Of a stretch of DNA of 62,902 nt, positions 1-10,708 are shown piece by piece. The notes below the pieces were generated by a model. It searched no databases and was not told the DNA's origin. It saw only the letters and a program-made list of their open reading frames with translations. The stretch spans positions 8,453 to 71,354 of the forward strand of contig PDHQ01000076.1 in assembly GCA_003339415.1 (NCBI GenBank), written 5' to 3'. Positions within the stretch are counted from its first letter, which is position 1. Each line of letters opens with the position of its first letter. The DNA is from Ophiocordyceps camponoti-saundersi (nom. inval.). Taxonomy: Eukaryota; Ascomycota; Sordariomycetes; Hypocreales; Ophiocordycipitaceae. A program made the translations under genes and the position numbers.

Positions 1-572
1 GGACAGAGAGACCGGCCGGGGGGGGGGGGGGGGGGGCGGAAGAGAGACAGAGATAGAGACAAAGATAGAGAGAGACATACAGATAGAAAGAGGAACAGAA
101 ACCGAGGGACAAAGAAACACAGACACACATATGGATACAGAGACACAGAGGCAGAGGCAGAGGCACAGGCACACTTAGAGAGAATCAGGCACAGGCACAG
201 GCACACATACATACATGGGGAGCACAGAGACATGCACACGCAGAGATCCCTCCCCCCCTTTCTTGACAGTGTAAAGCTGAGCCTACCTAGCTACCTACCC
301 AGAGCTTTCCCATCGAGGCACTGAATCAACTGCCATAGCCACGTAGGTACGCAAAAGACACCAGAGCCTCTGCTAGCAAACCGCTCACCTCGTCCGTCGT
401 CCACATCCCCTTCTCGCCGAAATCCTCTCTATACCCGTCTTCTCTGTGCATCACATCGTTCACACCCTTGTCCAAACACCCGCCCCCTCCCCCCTCAACT
501 CCTGCGAGCAAAAGGGCAAAAGCTTTCAAAGGGGTAAAACAAAAAAAAAACAACGACAAAAACAACCAACGC
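1..572. other. Contig edge and gene-free stretch
   Basis: No coding region is convincing here. It opens with a 19-G run (18-36), then purine-rich GAGA/ACAG-type low-complexity sequence to about 230, followed by the presumed 3' flank of the coronin gene. The short open frames have the composition of the repeats. Confidence 0.6.
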
Positions 573-2814
573 TCACGATCTCGCCTCCTCGAGCTCCAGC
601 TCCAGCTGCCGGATGCGTTCCGTCTGGTCCTGACCGGCCGCGTTGACCTTCTTCTTGAGCGATTCCACCTCCGCCACCAGCGCCTCGATCTTGTCGTTCT
701 GCGCCTCGATCATCTGGTGCTGCTTCTCCATCATCTGATTCTGCTTCTCCATCATCTGCCTCATCTCGCTCAGTGACGACTCGACCCCATCCGATGGCCG
801 CACCGTCGTCTTAGCCGGCATCGACGCCGCCTTGGCCGGTGCCGGTGACGGCTTGGCAGGCGCCGGCTCTGATCGCATCGGTGCGGCTGACCGCTGCGTC
901 GGCCGCGACACCTCCTCGAAGCTTGACGTCTCGTCGTCATACGTCGTCGGCTCGTCGTCGTCGTCGTCCTGGAACTTGTTGGCCGCCGCAGCCATGGACC
1001 CCTTCTGCTCCTTCATCGACGGAGGCGGCCCTCGACTCGGTGCCGATCTGGCTTCCCTGGGTTCATCCTTGACCGGTTCCGCTTTGGGTTCCGCCTTGGG
1101 CTCGACCTTGGGCTCGGCCTTGGGCGTCGGCTGTGAAGGTGGCGGCTTATAGTCCGACGAAACCACCTTGGGCGCGCCGCCCTCGTAGATGCTCTCGAGA
1201 TCGATCTTGGAGGGGATGCCCGTCTTTCCGTCGAGCCACTCTTTGGCGCTGGCCGCCGGCTTCGTGCCGATGGCCGGTGGGAAGATGTCGGCTTGGAAGG
1301 TCTCGGCACGCCGGGGAACCGTAAAGGAGACGGGCTCGATGTACGTGTCATTGACCGTCTTGTACGCCCGCATCACCTCGTTTTCATGCACCTGGCCCGC
1401 TGTCAGCAGCCAGCCCGAAGCACGACCGAGGGGTGCCTCAGCTCACATTGATGCCGCGCCGCGGGAGGAAGGCGATTCCTCGCTGCGGATCGGCCGACTT
1501 GTATTCGCTGAGAAACTCGAACTTGTCGTTTTCGTACTCAAAGTAGCGGATATTTCCGTCCCTTGCCGATCGTCAGCAGGCCAGTCGCGAAAAAAAAGAA
1601 AGAAGGGGGTAAAGTAGGGGCAAGCCTACCCCTTGCCGGCGAGATAAAGGCAGTTAGAACCATCGTCTGTTGTCGAGTCGTCAGCACCATCGTCCAGAAC
1701 CTTCAGGAGCTGTGCGCAAGCTCACCCCAAAAAGGGATGCAGACGCCCGAAATGGAGTCAAGCATGGTGAAGCCACCGATGGGCTCCGTCCTGCCGGGCT
1801 CCCACAAGCCGATTTGGCGCTCGCTCATGCGGGAGAAGCCAGTGGTCGCGAAACGGTTGTGCTCTCCCATCCATACGACTCTGCTGTTCTTGGCTCCGCT
1901 GTGACCGGGAGCCTCGTGCACAGCCTTTTCCTGACGAACATCCCAGACGCGAATCTTCTTGTCGCGAGACGTGGTGACAAGCATGTTGCCGGCGGCATTC
2001 CACGAGAGGCCTTGGACAATGTCGCCATGCTTGAGAGTGAGGGGAGCTTGACCGGTGGCAACGTCCCAGATCTTGATGGTGAAGTCGCCCGAGGCGGAAG
2101 CGAGGATGTTTTCGGCCGAGGGATTGAACAGCACTTGCCCGACTTTTCTGCGGATGCTGTCAGACGTGATATAAATAGGGAGAAGGGGGAATGAGGCGCA
2201 CCGAGAATGACCACCCAGCCTGCTCATGGGGGACACGTCGGGGATCTCTTCGGCGTCGATGTAGAGTGTAAAGTCTTGCGGTACCTCCCAGATAAAGACC
2301 TTGCCGTCATCGGAGGCAGAGGCGACGATACGATCGTTGAATGGGTTCCTCCACCGAGGATCAGCAACAGAAGAGCAGGGGAAAAAAAGGGTAGGGCCAC
2401 GGGCTACCAGTCGGTATCAAGTACGGCCGCCGTATGTCCACGGAACAACGGGATTTGATCAGGCAGCTTGCCACGCTCAGAGAGCGGAATAACGGCAAAG
2501 GCACCACCGCCCGAGGAATCCCAGTTAACGGAAAGGTAAGACGGATTAACCTGAGCGGCCCTCAACGTCAGTAACCCACCACGACACGACGGGGGCAGAG
2601 AGAAGCAACCTTGACGAGGTTGGTGTCCCAAGCATTGCGGCTGATGTGCAGATTATCGTAACAAAACTCCTTGCGCGTCGACTTTCCGAAGACGTGCCCT
2701 GGAAGTGAACAAAGAAGAAGTCTGTGAGCGACAATGCCTCGTGTCAAGATCAACAGGAGAAAAATCACAGAGGCACTCACGATACTTGGACGCCCGCACG
2801 AAACGGCCAGCCAT
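573..2814 (-). CDS. CRN1: Coronin, WD40 actin-binding protein
   Basis: Actin-patch protein that binds F-actin and recruits and regulates the Arp2/3 complex. The start ATG is at 2814; the first exon (2814-2781) reads MAGRFVRASKYR, the classical coronin N-terminus, and continues HVFGKSTRKEFCYDN in exon 2 (2698-2610) and VNPSYLSVNWDSSGGG in exon 3 (2550-2408). Later exons carry WD40 repeats (FIWEVP, IKIWDV, IRVWDV) and the coronin-specific tract VRAYKTVNDTYIEPVSF after the propeller. The C-terminus is a low-complexity Pro/Lys/Glu linker with repeated 'EPK' units, then a coiled coil rich in M-x-x-K/Q heptads (about 720-800 on the DNA) for oligomerisation. At least five introns are needed, and all that I traced keep frame. 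It is the end gene of a minus-strand row with BUD4 upstream. Identity is secure; the 3'-most introns were not all placed to the base. Confidence 0.93.
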
Positions 2815-3024
2815 GGCGGGCGACGCGGGAAAAAGGGGGAAGAGGCTCAGAAACGAGGAACTTTGTTCCACGAGAATGCAGCAGAGACGCAAACGAGGAA
2901 ACAAGGAAAAGAAAGACGTGAAAGAGGACGACGAAGGCAGGCGAGCGAGCGAGGGCTGTCGAAGAGAGTCAGAAGGGACGAGATAGTTAGGACCCGAATT
3001 AGGGGAAAGGATGGAGAGGAAAAA

Positions 3025-3058
<34 letters not shown>

Positions 3059-3924
3059 GAAGAGATGCGTGACAGTCGATGCAGCCGGCCCGGAGCTGTC
3101 GCTGGGACGCAGGTGCGAATCCGGCGGGGCATTTCTTTGTGGAGGGCATGTACAGGGTACGCAAGGGCGGGGCGGGGCAACGGCTGCTAGCTTACGTAGC
3201 CTCTACCAACGGCCGTCGACGACTCGTTTCTTACTACCGTACAGGTGTGAGGTTGTGGTATGAAACTCGGGGGATCGAGCGTCGTGAGGGCCCTATCTTT
3301 GTCAGGATTACAGCACTTACACCCACTATACCGCCATGCATATGGGCACAGGATTACAGCACATTACAGGCGGGCCAGAGCTTGATTCTCCCCCCTCAGC
3401 CCCCACCAGTTCGGCACCTCTACCGGCCTGGAGTCATCCACGTCTCACGATAGCCATCTGACGCAATCACCAATGTCTTCTTCTTCTTGTTCTTGATCTT
3501 CGTTTCGCACCACAATCTCCCTCCCACACTGTCCGCCCCTTGTCTGAATACCTGAATACCTATCCGTACCTACTAGCTGCCTACCTAAATACCTATACAG
3601 CACTCACACCATCCTCCGTACGTACGTACATTGCCGAAGAGGAATAAGAAGGAAAAGGGGGAGGAAAAAGGAGAAGAGAGATGACAGGTAAGACGATATA
3701 GAATCGGGAAAGGACAATAAATAAACACCGACGACGCCCGCCGTCATTCCTTGCGCATGACACGCTCGTAACTCCACGTGGCTTTCGTCGAAGCACCAGG
3801 GGGGGGGATGATAAGATGAATACATGGGAGGGGGGGAGCAGATGAAAAAAAAAAAGAAAGCAAACAGACAAGGGGCGGGGAGATGAATGAGGGGTGGTAG
3901 CATGTTCGGGTGAAAGGCACCACT
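2815..3924. other. Intergenic: coronin promoter and BUD4 3' flank
   Basis: No gene is supported. A GA-rich tract (about 3020-3062) lies 0.2 kb upstream of the coronin start, a common feature of fungal promoters. A run of TACCTA-type short repeats sits near 3555-3600 and a G-run near 3809. The open frames here are repeat-driven. Confidence 0.5.
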
Positions 3925-6900
3925 TCAGCTGACCGAGCTCTTGGCCCGCGAATGGCTCCGACGACCCTCAGACCGGCGTCGGAGCTGCTCTTCCCGCCGG
4001 AGCACCAGCTCACACCACTTAGCCCGGGACCGCACACCTCCGCTCTCGTCTCCGCCGTCGCCGCCGCGCCCGACCACCTCCGACAGAACCCGCATCCACG
4101 CCTCCTTGTCCGAGGCCGTGTCGGCGTAAAAGTCGATGACCTCGCCGTTGTTGAACCGGATCCGGAAACCCTCCTCGACGAACATGTAGCCCTCTTCCTC
4201 CTCGGCAAACGCCGACTTCCGTCGCTTGCCATGCTTGCCGGCCGTGTCTCGCTCCGTCAGCGATCGCCGGTCGTCGATGATTCGATTCGCGTTGCAGAGA
4301 TTGATGGTGGCCCGCGGCTGGCGCGTCGACTCGTGATACGCCGTGAGCTTGCTGCCTACCAGCTTGAAATATCGTCGACGCCAGTACTGCCCCGCGTCGT
4401 CAGTAAGAGGGCAGAGAAGAAGCGAAGAGAACACTTACCGGACAGTCGCCGCCCTGCTGGCTCAGGTGACCCTCCCAGCTCCGCGCCAGCCTCTCCTCCG
4501 CCGCTCGGAGCTCCCGCACGCACGAGTTCATGCTCTTGGGCATATCATCGTCAGACGAGTTCTTGGGCCGCGGCACGAACAGAAGCTGCAGCTCCAGCTT
4601 TCCAATCTTGTACGGCGCCCGCCGCACCACTGCCGACGTGCCGCGCTTGCTCTTGACGCTCGACGCAAAACTCTCCTCCTCCGTCGCCCACTCGTTGAAG
4701 AGAACAACGTCCGCCATGTACGGTCGCCCGAAGCACCGGCCTTCATGCTCCTTAAGGCATACGTAGGCCCTTCCGAAGCTGCCGTCTTCCGCCGCCAGCG
4801 GTGAGAGGAGCTCGTAGCCCGACGGTGCGCGGTTGCGCCGCGCGAGCGCTTCCTTCTGCTGCGCCGCGAAACGCTCCTCTTCGGCCTTTTGTCGCATCTC
4901 CAGCTCGCGGCGCTTCCGTGGCGACGCGAAAACTCTGCTAAACGTCGACGTCTTGGGCTTGGCTGCCTTGCCTGCCATCGTCGGCAGCTCGCTGTGTATC
5001 GGCTTCTCCAGCTTGACGTTGAGCGTGAGCTGGAATTCGAGGTCGTTGGGCACCACGAGCTCAAACTCTTGGCCGATGGGGGCGTTGCGCGCCAACTCGA
5101 GCCAGGCCGTCGTCACGCAATGCACTCCATTGTCCAGCGTGAGGCTGAACCACGTTCTCTCGTCTGATATATCGTCAGCCGGCAAAGTCATTGGACAAAA
5201 GGGGGAGAAAGAGAAGTAACTTACTCTTGGGCAGCGGCAAGTCCAGATCCTTGACGCCCATCACCTTGACAAACAGCCGTCCCCTTTCCACCGTGTCTAT
5301 CGTCGCCGCTTCCGACTGCGTGTCCGACGTCGATACCTGCCTTTGCGCCCCTGCGTTGCTTTCCTGTCCGGGCATCGGCGGGACTGGGCCTGCGCTCGTG
5401 CCCGGTCGCTTGCGAGGGCTTCTGGACCGGGATTCGCTACCGTTCCAAGGCTCGATGATCCACGACTGCGGCCGATCTTGCTTGATCGGCGAATTGTTGG
5501 CCGACCGCGATTTCCACGTCGCGTCTCCGTCCTTGTCGCTGGCCGAAACGAGCTTCGTGTTCTGTCGCATGAGATAGCCTCGCTGAGGACGAAGCGTCAC
5601 GTTAGCATCAATCATTCTCGATAGGTCCACCGCACACCGTCGACCTCGAGGGCGCGGAAAGACGGGCGACGTTGGGCACACCTTTTGCGCCTCAATGACC
5701 CTCTCAAAGTCCTGGTCGAGGCTGAGACCCGTATCAATGTCCAGCGTCAAGCTTCGATTCTTAAGACTCGCGCGACGCTCCGCCTGCTCGTCCGGGACGT
5801 CCTCCAGTCCCGTGCTGGCCAAGTCGGGCTTGCGGTGCCTCTCGGGAATCGGGGGTACTTGCGGGACCTCTTGGCTAACCTGCCTACGGGCCTCTCTCAT
5901 CGCCGCCAGGTCTGAAGGCGTATTTGAGATTCGCGTCTTGAGCTTGGAGCCCGAGGCCGACTTGATGGTGGCGATACGCTCGGGAATCACAGGCGACTCC
6001 AGCACCTCGCTCTCGTCATCGACCTTGGGGTGGCGGATGACCGAGTCGGGCGTCCCTGACCCTTCGTCGAATTCTTCATCTGGATCGCCCCAGCCAGATC
6101 CGTCGTATTCGGGTTTCGATGTACGCGTCTCTGGCGTGCGGGGCCGCTGGATGGAGACGGGAGCTTCCGTCGAAGTGGATCGCTCGTCTTCGGCCTCCGG
6201 GGGCGTCGCCGCCTGAGCGCGAGCGTCGGTGGCGGCCGAGAGAACGGCCGGACCGAGGTCGGGCACGTCTTTGCCGAGCTTCAGATGCAGGGCAGGCGAG
6301 GCGGCACGGGGAGTGCGGACCCCCCCGCTGTCGACGTCTTGGCTGGGCGACTTTTCGCGTGCCGGCTCATCGTCCGAATAGTGACTTTCGACGTCGTCCC
6401 CAGTTGCCTCATCATCTTCCGTCGAGTCGGGGGACCGAATGGCGTCGTCTTCCGGGCCCTCCGCATTGTACGCCTCGTGCAGGGAGGGGTCCTCGGTCGA
6501 GGGGATGGGGACGTCGGGGTCAAGGGATCCGAGCGTCAGGCGACTTCCATCGGCGCTGTCTCTGTGACTGGCTGTGGCGGCATCGGGAGAGGAAAAGGGG
6601 TCGTCTTCGTCCAGTGCCTTGTTGCCGTTCACCCTGCGCATGATGGACTCGCGCGAAATGCGTGGCGGCAACTGGTAGTCGTCCAGCAGCGGGCTATCGC
6701 GGGCATCGTCAGTTCGGCTCTCTTCGCCGTCGACGGCCGACTCCGGCTCGGATTGAGGGGTGTCGCCGCGGTCGCGAGAGGCGGCGCCCCTCCTAAGGCG
6801 TCTCTCGCGCTGCTGCTCGGCCGCCGACTTTGCGCTGGTGTCGTCGGATAGCATCATGAGCTTGAGACGCTCCTCGAGCGTCATTCTGCCGTGGCCAAAG

Positions 6901-8354
6901 TTCTGAATATCCGACTTGGCAGAGGCAGGGGGTGGGACGGGCAGGCTTCGATGGTTGCTGTTGCCACCCAACATCCTCTCGGCCGTGGCGGACAGGGCGG
7001 GCGAGGCCGGAACGGAGCTCGCTGACTGGCTCCTAGTGTGACCGAGGCTCGGAAGCGGAGGCAGCGGGCGCTGGTCACCGTTGGAAGAGACAGACTCGTT
7101 GGGCCGGCGGCCGTCGACGTTTTCCGAAGTCCTGGCGGGAACCACGGGACTCTCGCCCCTCCAATCGTCTGGACCTACGACGGGCGTCTTATCCGTGTCC
7201 TCGAGCGACTCATCGAAGCTGTCATCCTGGATGGCGGTGTGAGCCGGATCGTAAAGAACGTCGTCGTCCTCTTCGTCATCGTCCTCGCCCGACTCGAAGC
7301 TGCCTTCGCGCGAGTTTGTGCCGATAGACGAGAGATCCGGTGTGGCCATCTCATACTCATTGATTTGAGGCGGCGCAGCGTCAAAGGTGACGCTCTTGGG
7401 ATGGCGATGCAAGAAGCGGCCGTCCGGTAGCTCGCGCTCATCAAGGGACGAGTGACCAGACCAGGTACCCGATTCGGGCTCCAAGGTGCTCTTGTTGAGC
7501 CTGGACGGTGACATGGACGACTTGGTGGGCGACGCCTGGTCCTTGCTGGGGGCCCTCGGGATGATATTGGGGCTCGGCGAGAGGATGGGAGACGACTTGT
7601 TAGGGCTCATGGTGGTGAGACTCGACTTGCTGTCGAGGGCTCGCTGCTCTGAATCAGATGATCGCACGCCGGCAGAGCTCGAGGGCGATGCCAAGATGTT
7701 TCCTTGGACCCTGGCGAGCGGTCTCTCGATGCGCGGGAGCCGAGTAGGATCATATTCCTGCTTCTGCTCGAGCGCCAAGATGTTGCTGTTGCGGACGCGG
7801 GAAGCTCTCTGCAGGCGCTCGATGGACGAGCGGCGAGTAGGAGACGAGGCAGGGCCGCCCGCGTGGAGCATGTTCTCTGAGTTGCGATTCTGCCAGAAGA
7901 GGCGAGGCGACGATGCCGCATCAAGAGGCGAAGACTGGAATGGTGACGAGTCGTTGCCCGGGGTCGCGGCCTTTTTTTCCCCCAGGCCAGGCGAAGAGAC
8001 ATCAGCGTGCGGCTCGACGCGACTCGGAGGGGATAAGAGACATGGGCAGCGAGAAATGGAGAGAGAAGGCAAGGCAGAGCTGGGAGGGACGGCGATGAAC
8101 GGGGGACGGGCAGAATCCAGACGAACCTTTGTCGGCGTGTACTGGCGCCAGCTAGGCGAGTTGCGCCTTTTCTCCGTCGGAGAGATTTCAGACAGCGGGC
8201 GCGGTAGTCCGCTCGGCATCTTGGTAGGTGACGAGTTTGGCGTGGTGTGTTTGGCGATGCGGAGAGGATGAACCTAAGCAAGCGTCAGAGTAAAGAAGAA
8301 AGGGACAAGCTCTTGTCACCATGGTGAGATGTGACATACCGGCTCGGAAGCCAT
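3925..8354 (-). CDS. BUD4: Bud4/anillin-like septum-site protein, C-terminal PH domain
   Basis: Septin-associated scaffold that in yeast marks the bud site and in hyphae is needed for septation. The 15-nt first exon (8354-8340, MASEP) joins exon 2 (8273-5682), giving MASEPVHPLRIAK and then the family motif MPSGLPRPLSEISPTEKRR. Further exons are 5582-5225, 5163-4439 and 4386-3925; they sum to 1384 codons including stop (1383 aa). The long N-terminal half is Ser/Pro-rich and acidic, typical of intrinsically disordered Bud4. The C-terminal third holds the anillin-homology-like part (from NERTWFSLTLDNGVHC) and a PH domain from about residue 1225 (YWRRRYFKLVG ... EAWMRVL), ending WCELVLRREEQLRRR. 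The intron at 5681-5583 is open in frame on its DNA and could be missed by a gene caller; splicing it restores VIEAQK-RGYLMRQ. Neighbouring coronin and the alpha-actinin at 27 kb are also cytoskeletal, but no operon-like link is implied. Confidence 0.92.
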
Positions 8355-9381
8355 GATGACGGCTTGTTGATAGCTCGGGCCGCGGACTGGAATGCCGGGT
8401 CATGCGGCCAAGCGAATGAGGGCCAGGCGGCGAGGAATGCGCGACGGCTTGTCTCGACTTGTCTCTCGTCGGCGAGGATACGAAGATGGCCTCGAAACGA
8501 GGGAAAAAGCGCGAAAGAACAGAAGGGAAAGGAGAGAAAAAAAAGACGAGGTGACGAGGCCCGAGACGCGGCCACCAAACGGATCGTCTGGGGATGGAAG
8601 AGCGTCGCGTGCGCAGCAGCAGAAGAAGAAGAGGAAGCGTTGGGTGGATGTTGCTTAAGGCGCGCGACGGGTGACGGTTTGGTGCGGCCTGATTGGTCTG
8701 CAAAACAAAAACAACTGGTCGCCTGTGGGAGGCGCTGCCCGGGGCAACGGGTGGGGCGCTGTCAAGCTGAGCCGAGGGCGGGGGACGATGGGGGGCGACG
8801 GTCGTTCTGAGCGGGCCGCAGTAGGATGCGCTATATTCGTGGGCTGCTGTGGGCTTGCTGTGGGCTTGCTGCGGGCTGCTGCAGGATGCAGGCCGTATCC
8901 AACAGCGATGCTTTATTTCATGTATTTTCCGGCGGAGGAGGAGAGAGAGCAGCACGGCTTGGCTGGCGGTGCGTGCATCTGCGGTGTTTTCTTTCCTGTG
9001 CGCTGTCCTCTGTTGGTTAGATTCGACGAGACCTTTTGCACTCCCGGCATCGGTCTTCTCTACAGCATGCACTCACACGTGACACACGTGACACCCTACA
9101 CGCGAGACAAGACTGTGGTCGGGGAGCCGCAGTCGGCAAGCATCCATCGCAAGCCTGTCCCATCTCATCTTTGTTCTCTGGGCTGCAAGATGCTTCCTAT
9201 CCGATCCGAGGGTATTCTGCACAGACCCCGGTCCTCGCTCCCTCCCACCAACCATCGTCTTTTCCTCAGCTACTGGACCATACATACATACATACCACAT
9301 ATGCATACATACATATGTACATAGAGGCCCGCACAAAGAAAATATTCCGGGGGCAGAAATATCACTGTCAATGTTCTCTCT
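8355..9381. other. Intergenic: BUD4 promoter and HIS6 3' flank
   Basis: No gene is supported. The BUD4-proximal part is G/C-rich with GAGAAA/AGAAG tracts. The region near HIS6 holds CATACATA-type microsatellite sequence (9280-9320). Confidence 0.5.
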
Positions 9382-10352
9382 CTAAGAGTCGGCCTCCCTT
9401 CTGTTCCACTCAACGCAATCATCAAACCGGACCCCGGATCCGCCGAAGCAGTCGAGCGCGCTGCCTATCGTGAGGTCGACCTTGCCGCCGCTAAGCTGCT
9501 TGACCTCGTCTAGGTCCGACAGCCGCCGTCCGCCGCCTGCGTAGGTAACGGGGATAGAGCACCATTGCGCCAGCCGCCGTACCAGGTCCGAGTCGATGCC
9601 TTTCTGTAGACCCTCGTTGTCGGCCGCGTGCACGAGGAACTCGGAGCAATACGGCTCCAGCTGGCGGATCGAATCTGCGAGCATCGTCTCCATGAGTCGT
9701 GGCCCCCCCCTGGCAATACAACCTGCTGCTGTATCGCAGACAAGATGTAAAAAAACAAAACAAAACATGACGAAACAAAACAAAACGGACAAAGAAAAAA
9801 AAAGATACCTTGATTCACCTCCATGTCGGTTATGGTCTGCCACTTGTTCATGGCGACGAACCAGCGGTCACTATCCCGCCGGCAGCTCAGGTCGATGACG
9901 AGCTTCTCCTTGTCGCCGCCGAGGGCCTCAAGCACAGCATCCAGCCTGGCTTGACTGAATTTACCCTCGGGAAACAGAAAGGAGGTTACGATGACCTGAC
10001 CTTTGCACGTTAGCTCCACCCCTTGTCTCTGCGGCGCCCCCCCTTGCCGCACCTTGGATGCACCCGCGTCCAGCCACCGGCGGGCGTTGGCGTCGGTGAT
10101 GCCCCCGCCAACCTGGAGGTATCCCGGCCATGCCCGCAGCGCGTCGTGTGCTGCCTCGTCGTTGCCCGGACCTAGCATGATGACATGGGCGCCCTCGAGC
10201 CGGTTATCCCGATACAGGGCAGCATAATGCGCTGCCGGGAGGTGGGAGACGTAGTTGGTCTGCAATGCCGCCGAGGCGCTGTCGAGGGTCCCGCCGACGA
10301 TTTGCTTGACCTGGCCGGCGTGCAGGTCGATACAGGGACGAAACCGTGTCAT
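9382..10352 (-). CDS. HIS6: Histidine biosynthesis isomerase HisA/His6 (ProFAR isomerase)
   Basis: Catalyses the Amadori isomerisation of ProFAR to PRFAR, the fourth enzymatic step of histidine synthesis, in the cytosol. The start [21 protein letters not shown] (ATG at 10352) contains the catalytic Asp of the first (beta/alpha) unit. Later [17 protein letters not shown] (phosphate loop) and YAGGGR near the C-terminus fit a TIM barrel. Exon 1 is 10352-10053 and exon 2 is 9995-9809, separated by a 57-nt intron (10052-9996) that is a multiple of three with no in-frame stop. A second intron begins at 9808; its acceptor is unresolved because it lies beside an eight-G run at 9713-9720, and the frame resumes at [13 protein letters not shown]. 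The candidate acceptors add extra residues or drop the conserved VNQE. Length is about 260 aa, usual for the family. Confidence 0.9.
9996..10052 (-). other. 57-nt stop-free intron in HIS6
   Basis: Donor GTGCGG and acceptor AGGTCAG flank a segment with a GCTAAC branch-point-like sequence. Removing it gives [17 protein letters not shown], the conserved HisA tract. Retaining it would insert 19 residues without a stop. Confidence 0.75.
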
Positions 10353-10708
10353 CTGTGTCGAGTTGTTTGTGAGAGGCAAAAGGAGAAATGAGCATGTATT
10401 CGCATGCGGCAGCAGAATTTTCCCTTTGCTTCCATGGCGCAGTGCTACTGTCGTGATTCGTAGGCTGCTGCGGACCGCCTGTAGGGCCTCCGAATTCAGG
10501 CTCCGATTCCGGCTCCGACGCACAGTGTACATAATCCGTACATACGACTTCTTCATCCCTTATGTACATCCATGCATACACAGAGAGACCCTTGCTTCCC
10601 ATCGTCACATCTGTATGACTCGACAAACTCTCTCCCTGCCTTTTGCTACGCTGCAAATCATGATGAAGAAGCAGAATCAAAACAAAACAAAACAGACTTT
10701 CTAATCAT
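10353..10708. other. Intergenic: HIS6 promoter
   Basis: The gap between the MFS 3' end and HIS6 holds no gene. It contains the TGACTC motif and an AAAACAAAACAAAAC tract. Confidence 0.5.
10616..10621 (+). promoter_or_regulatory. TGACTC, candidate CPC1/Gcn4 site upstream of HIS6
   Basis: TGACTC is the core of the amino-acid cross-pathway control (Gcn4/CPC1/CpcA) element and lies about 264 bp upstream of the HIS6 start. It is the main plausible regulatory site in the 356-bp gap between HIS6 and the MFS gene, but a 6-mer may occur by chance. Confidence 0.35.

Noticed and set aside
9280..9320. CATACATA tract as a telomere-like repeat
   Set aside because: The unit is not TTAGGG and the tract is short and internal.
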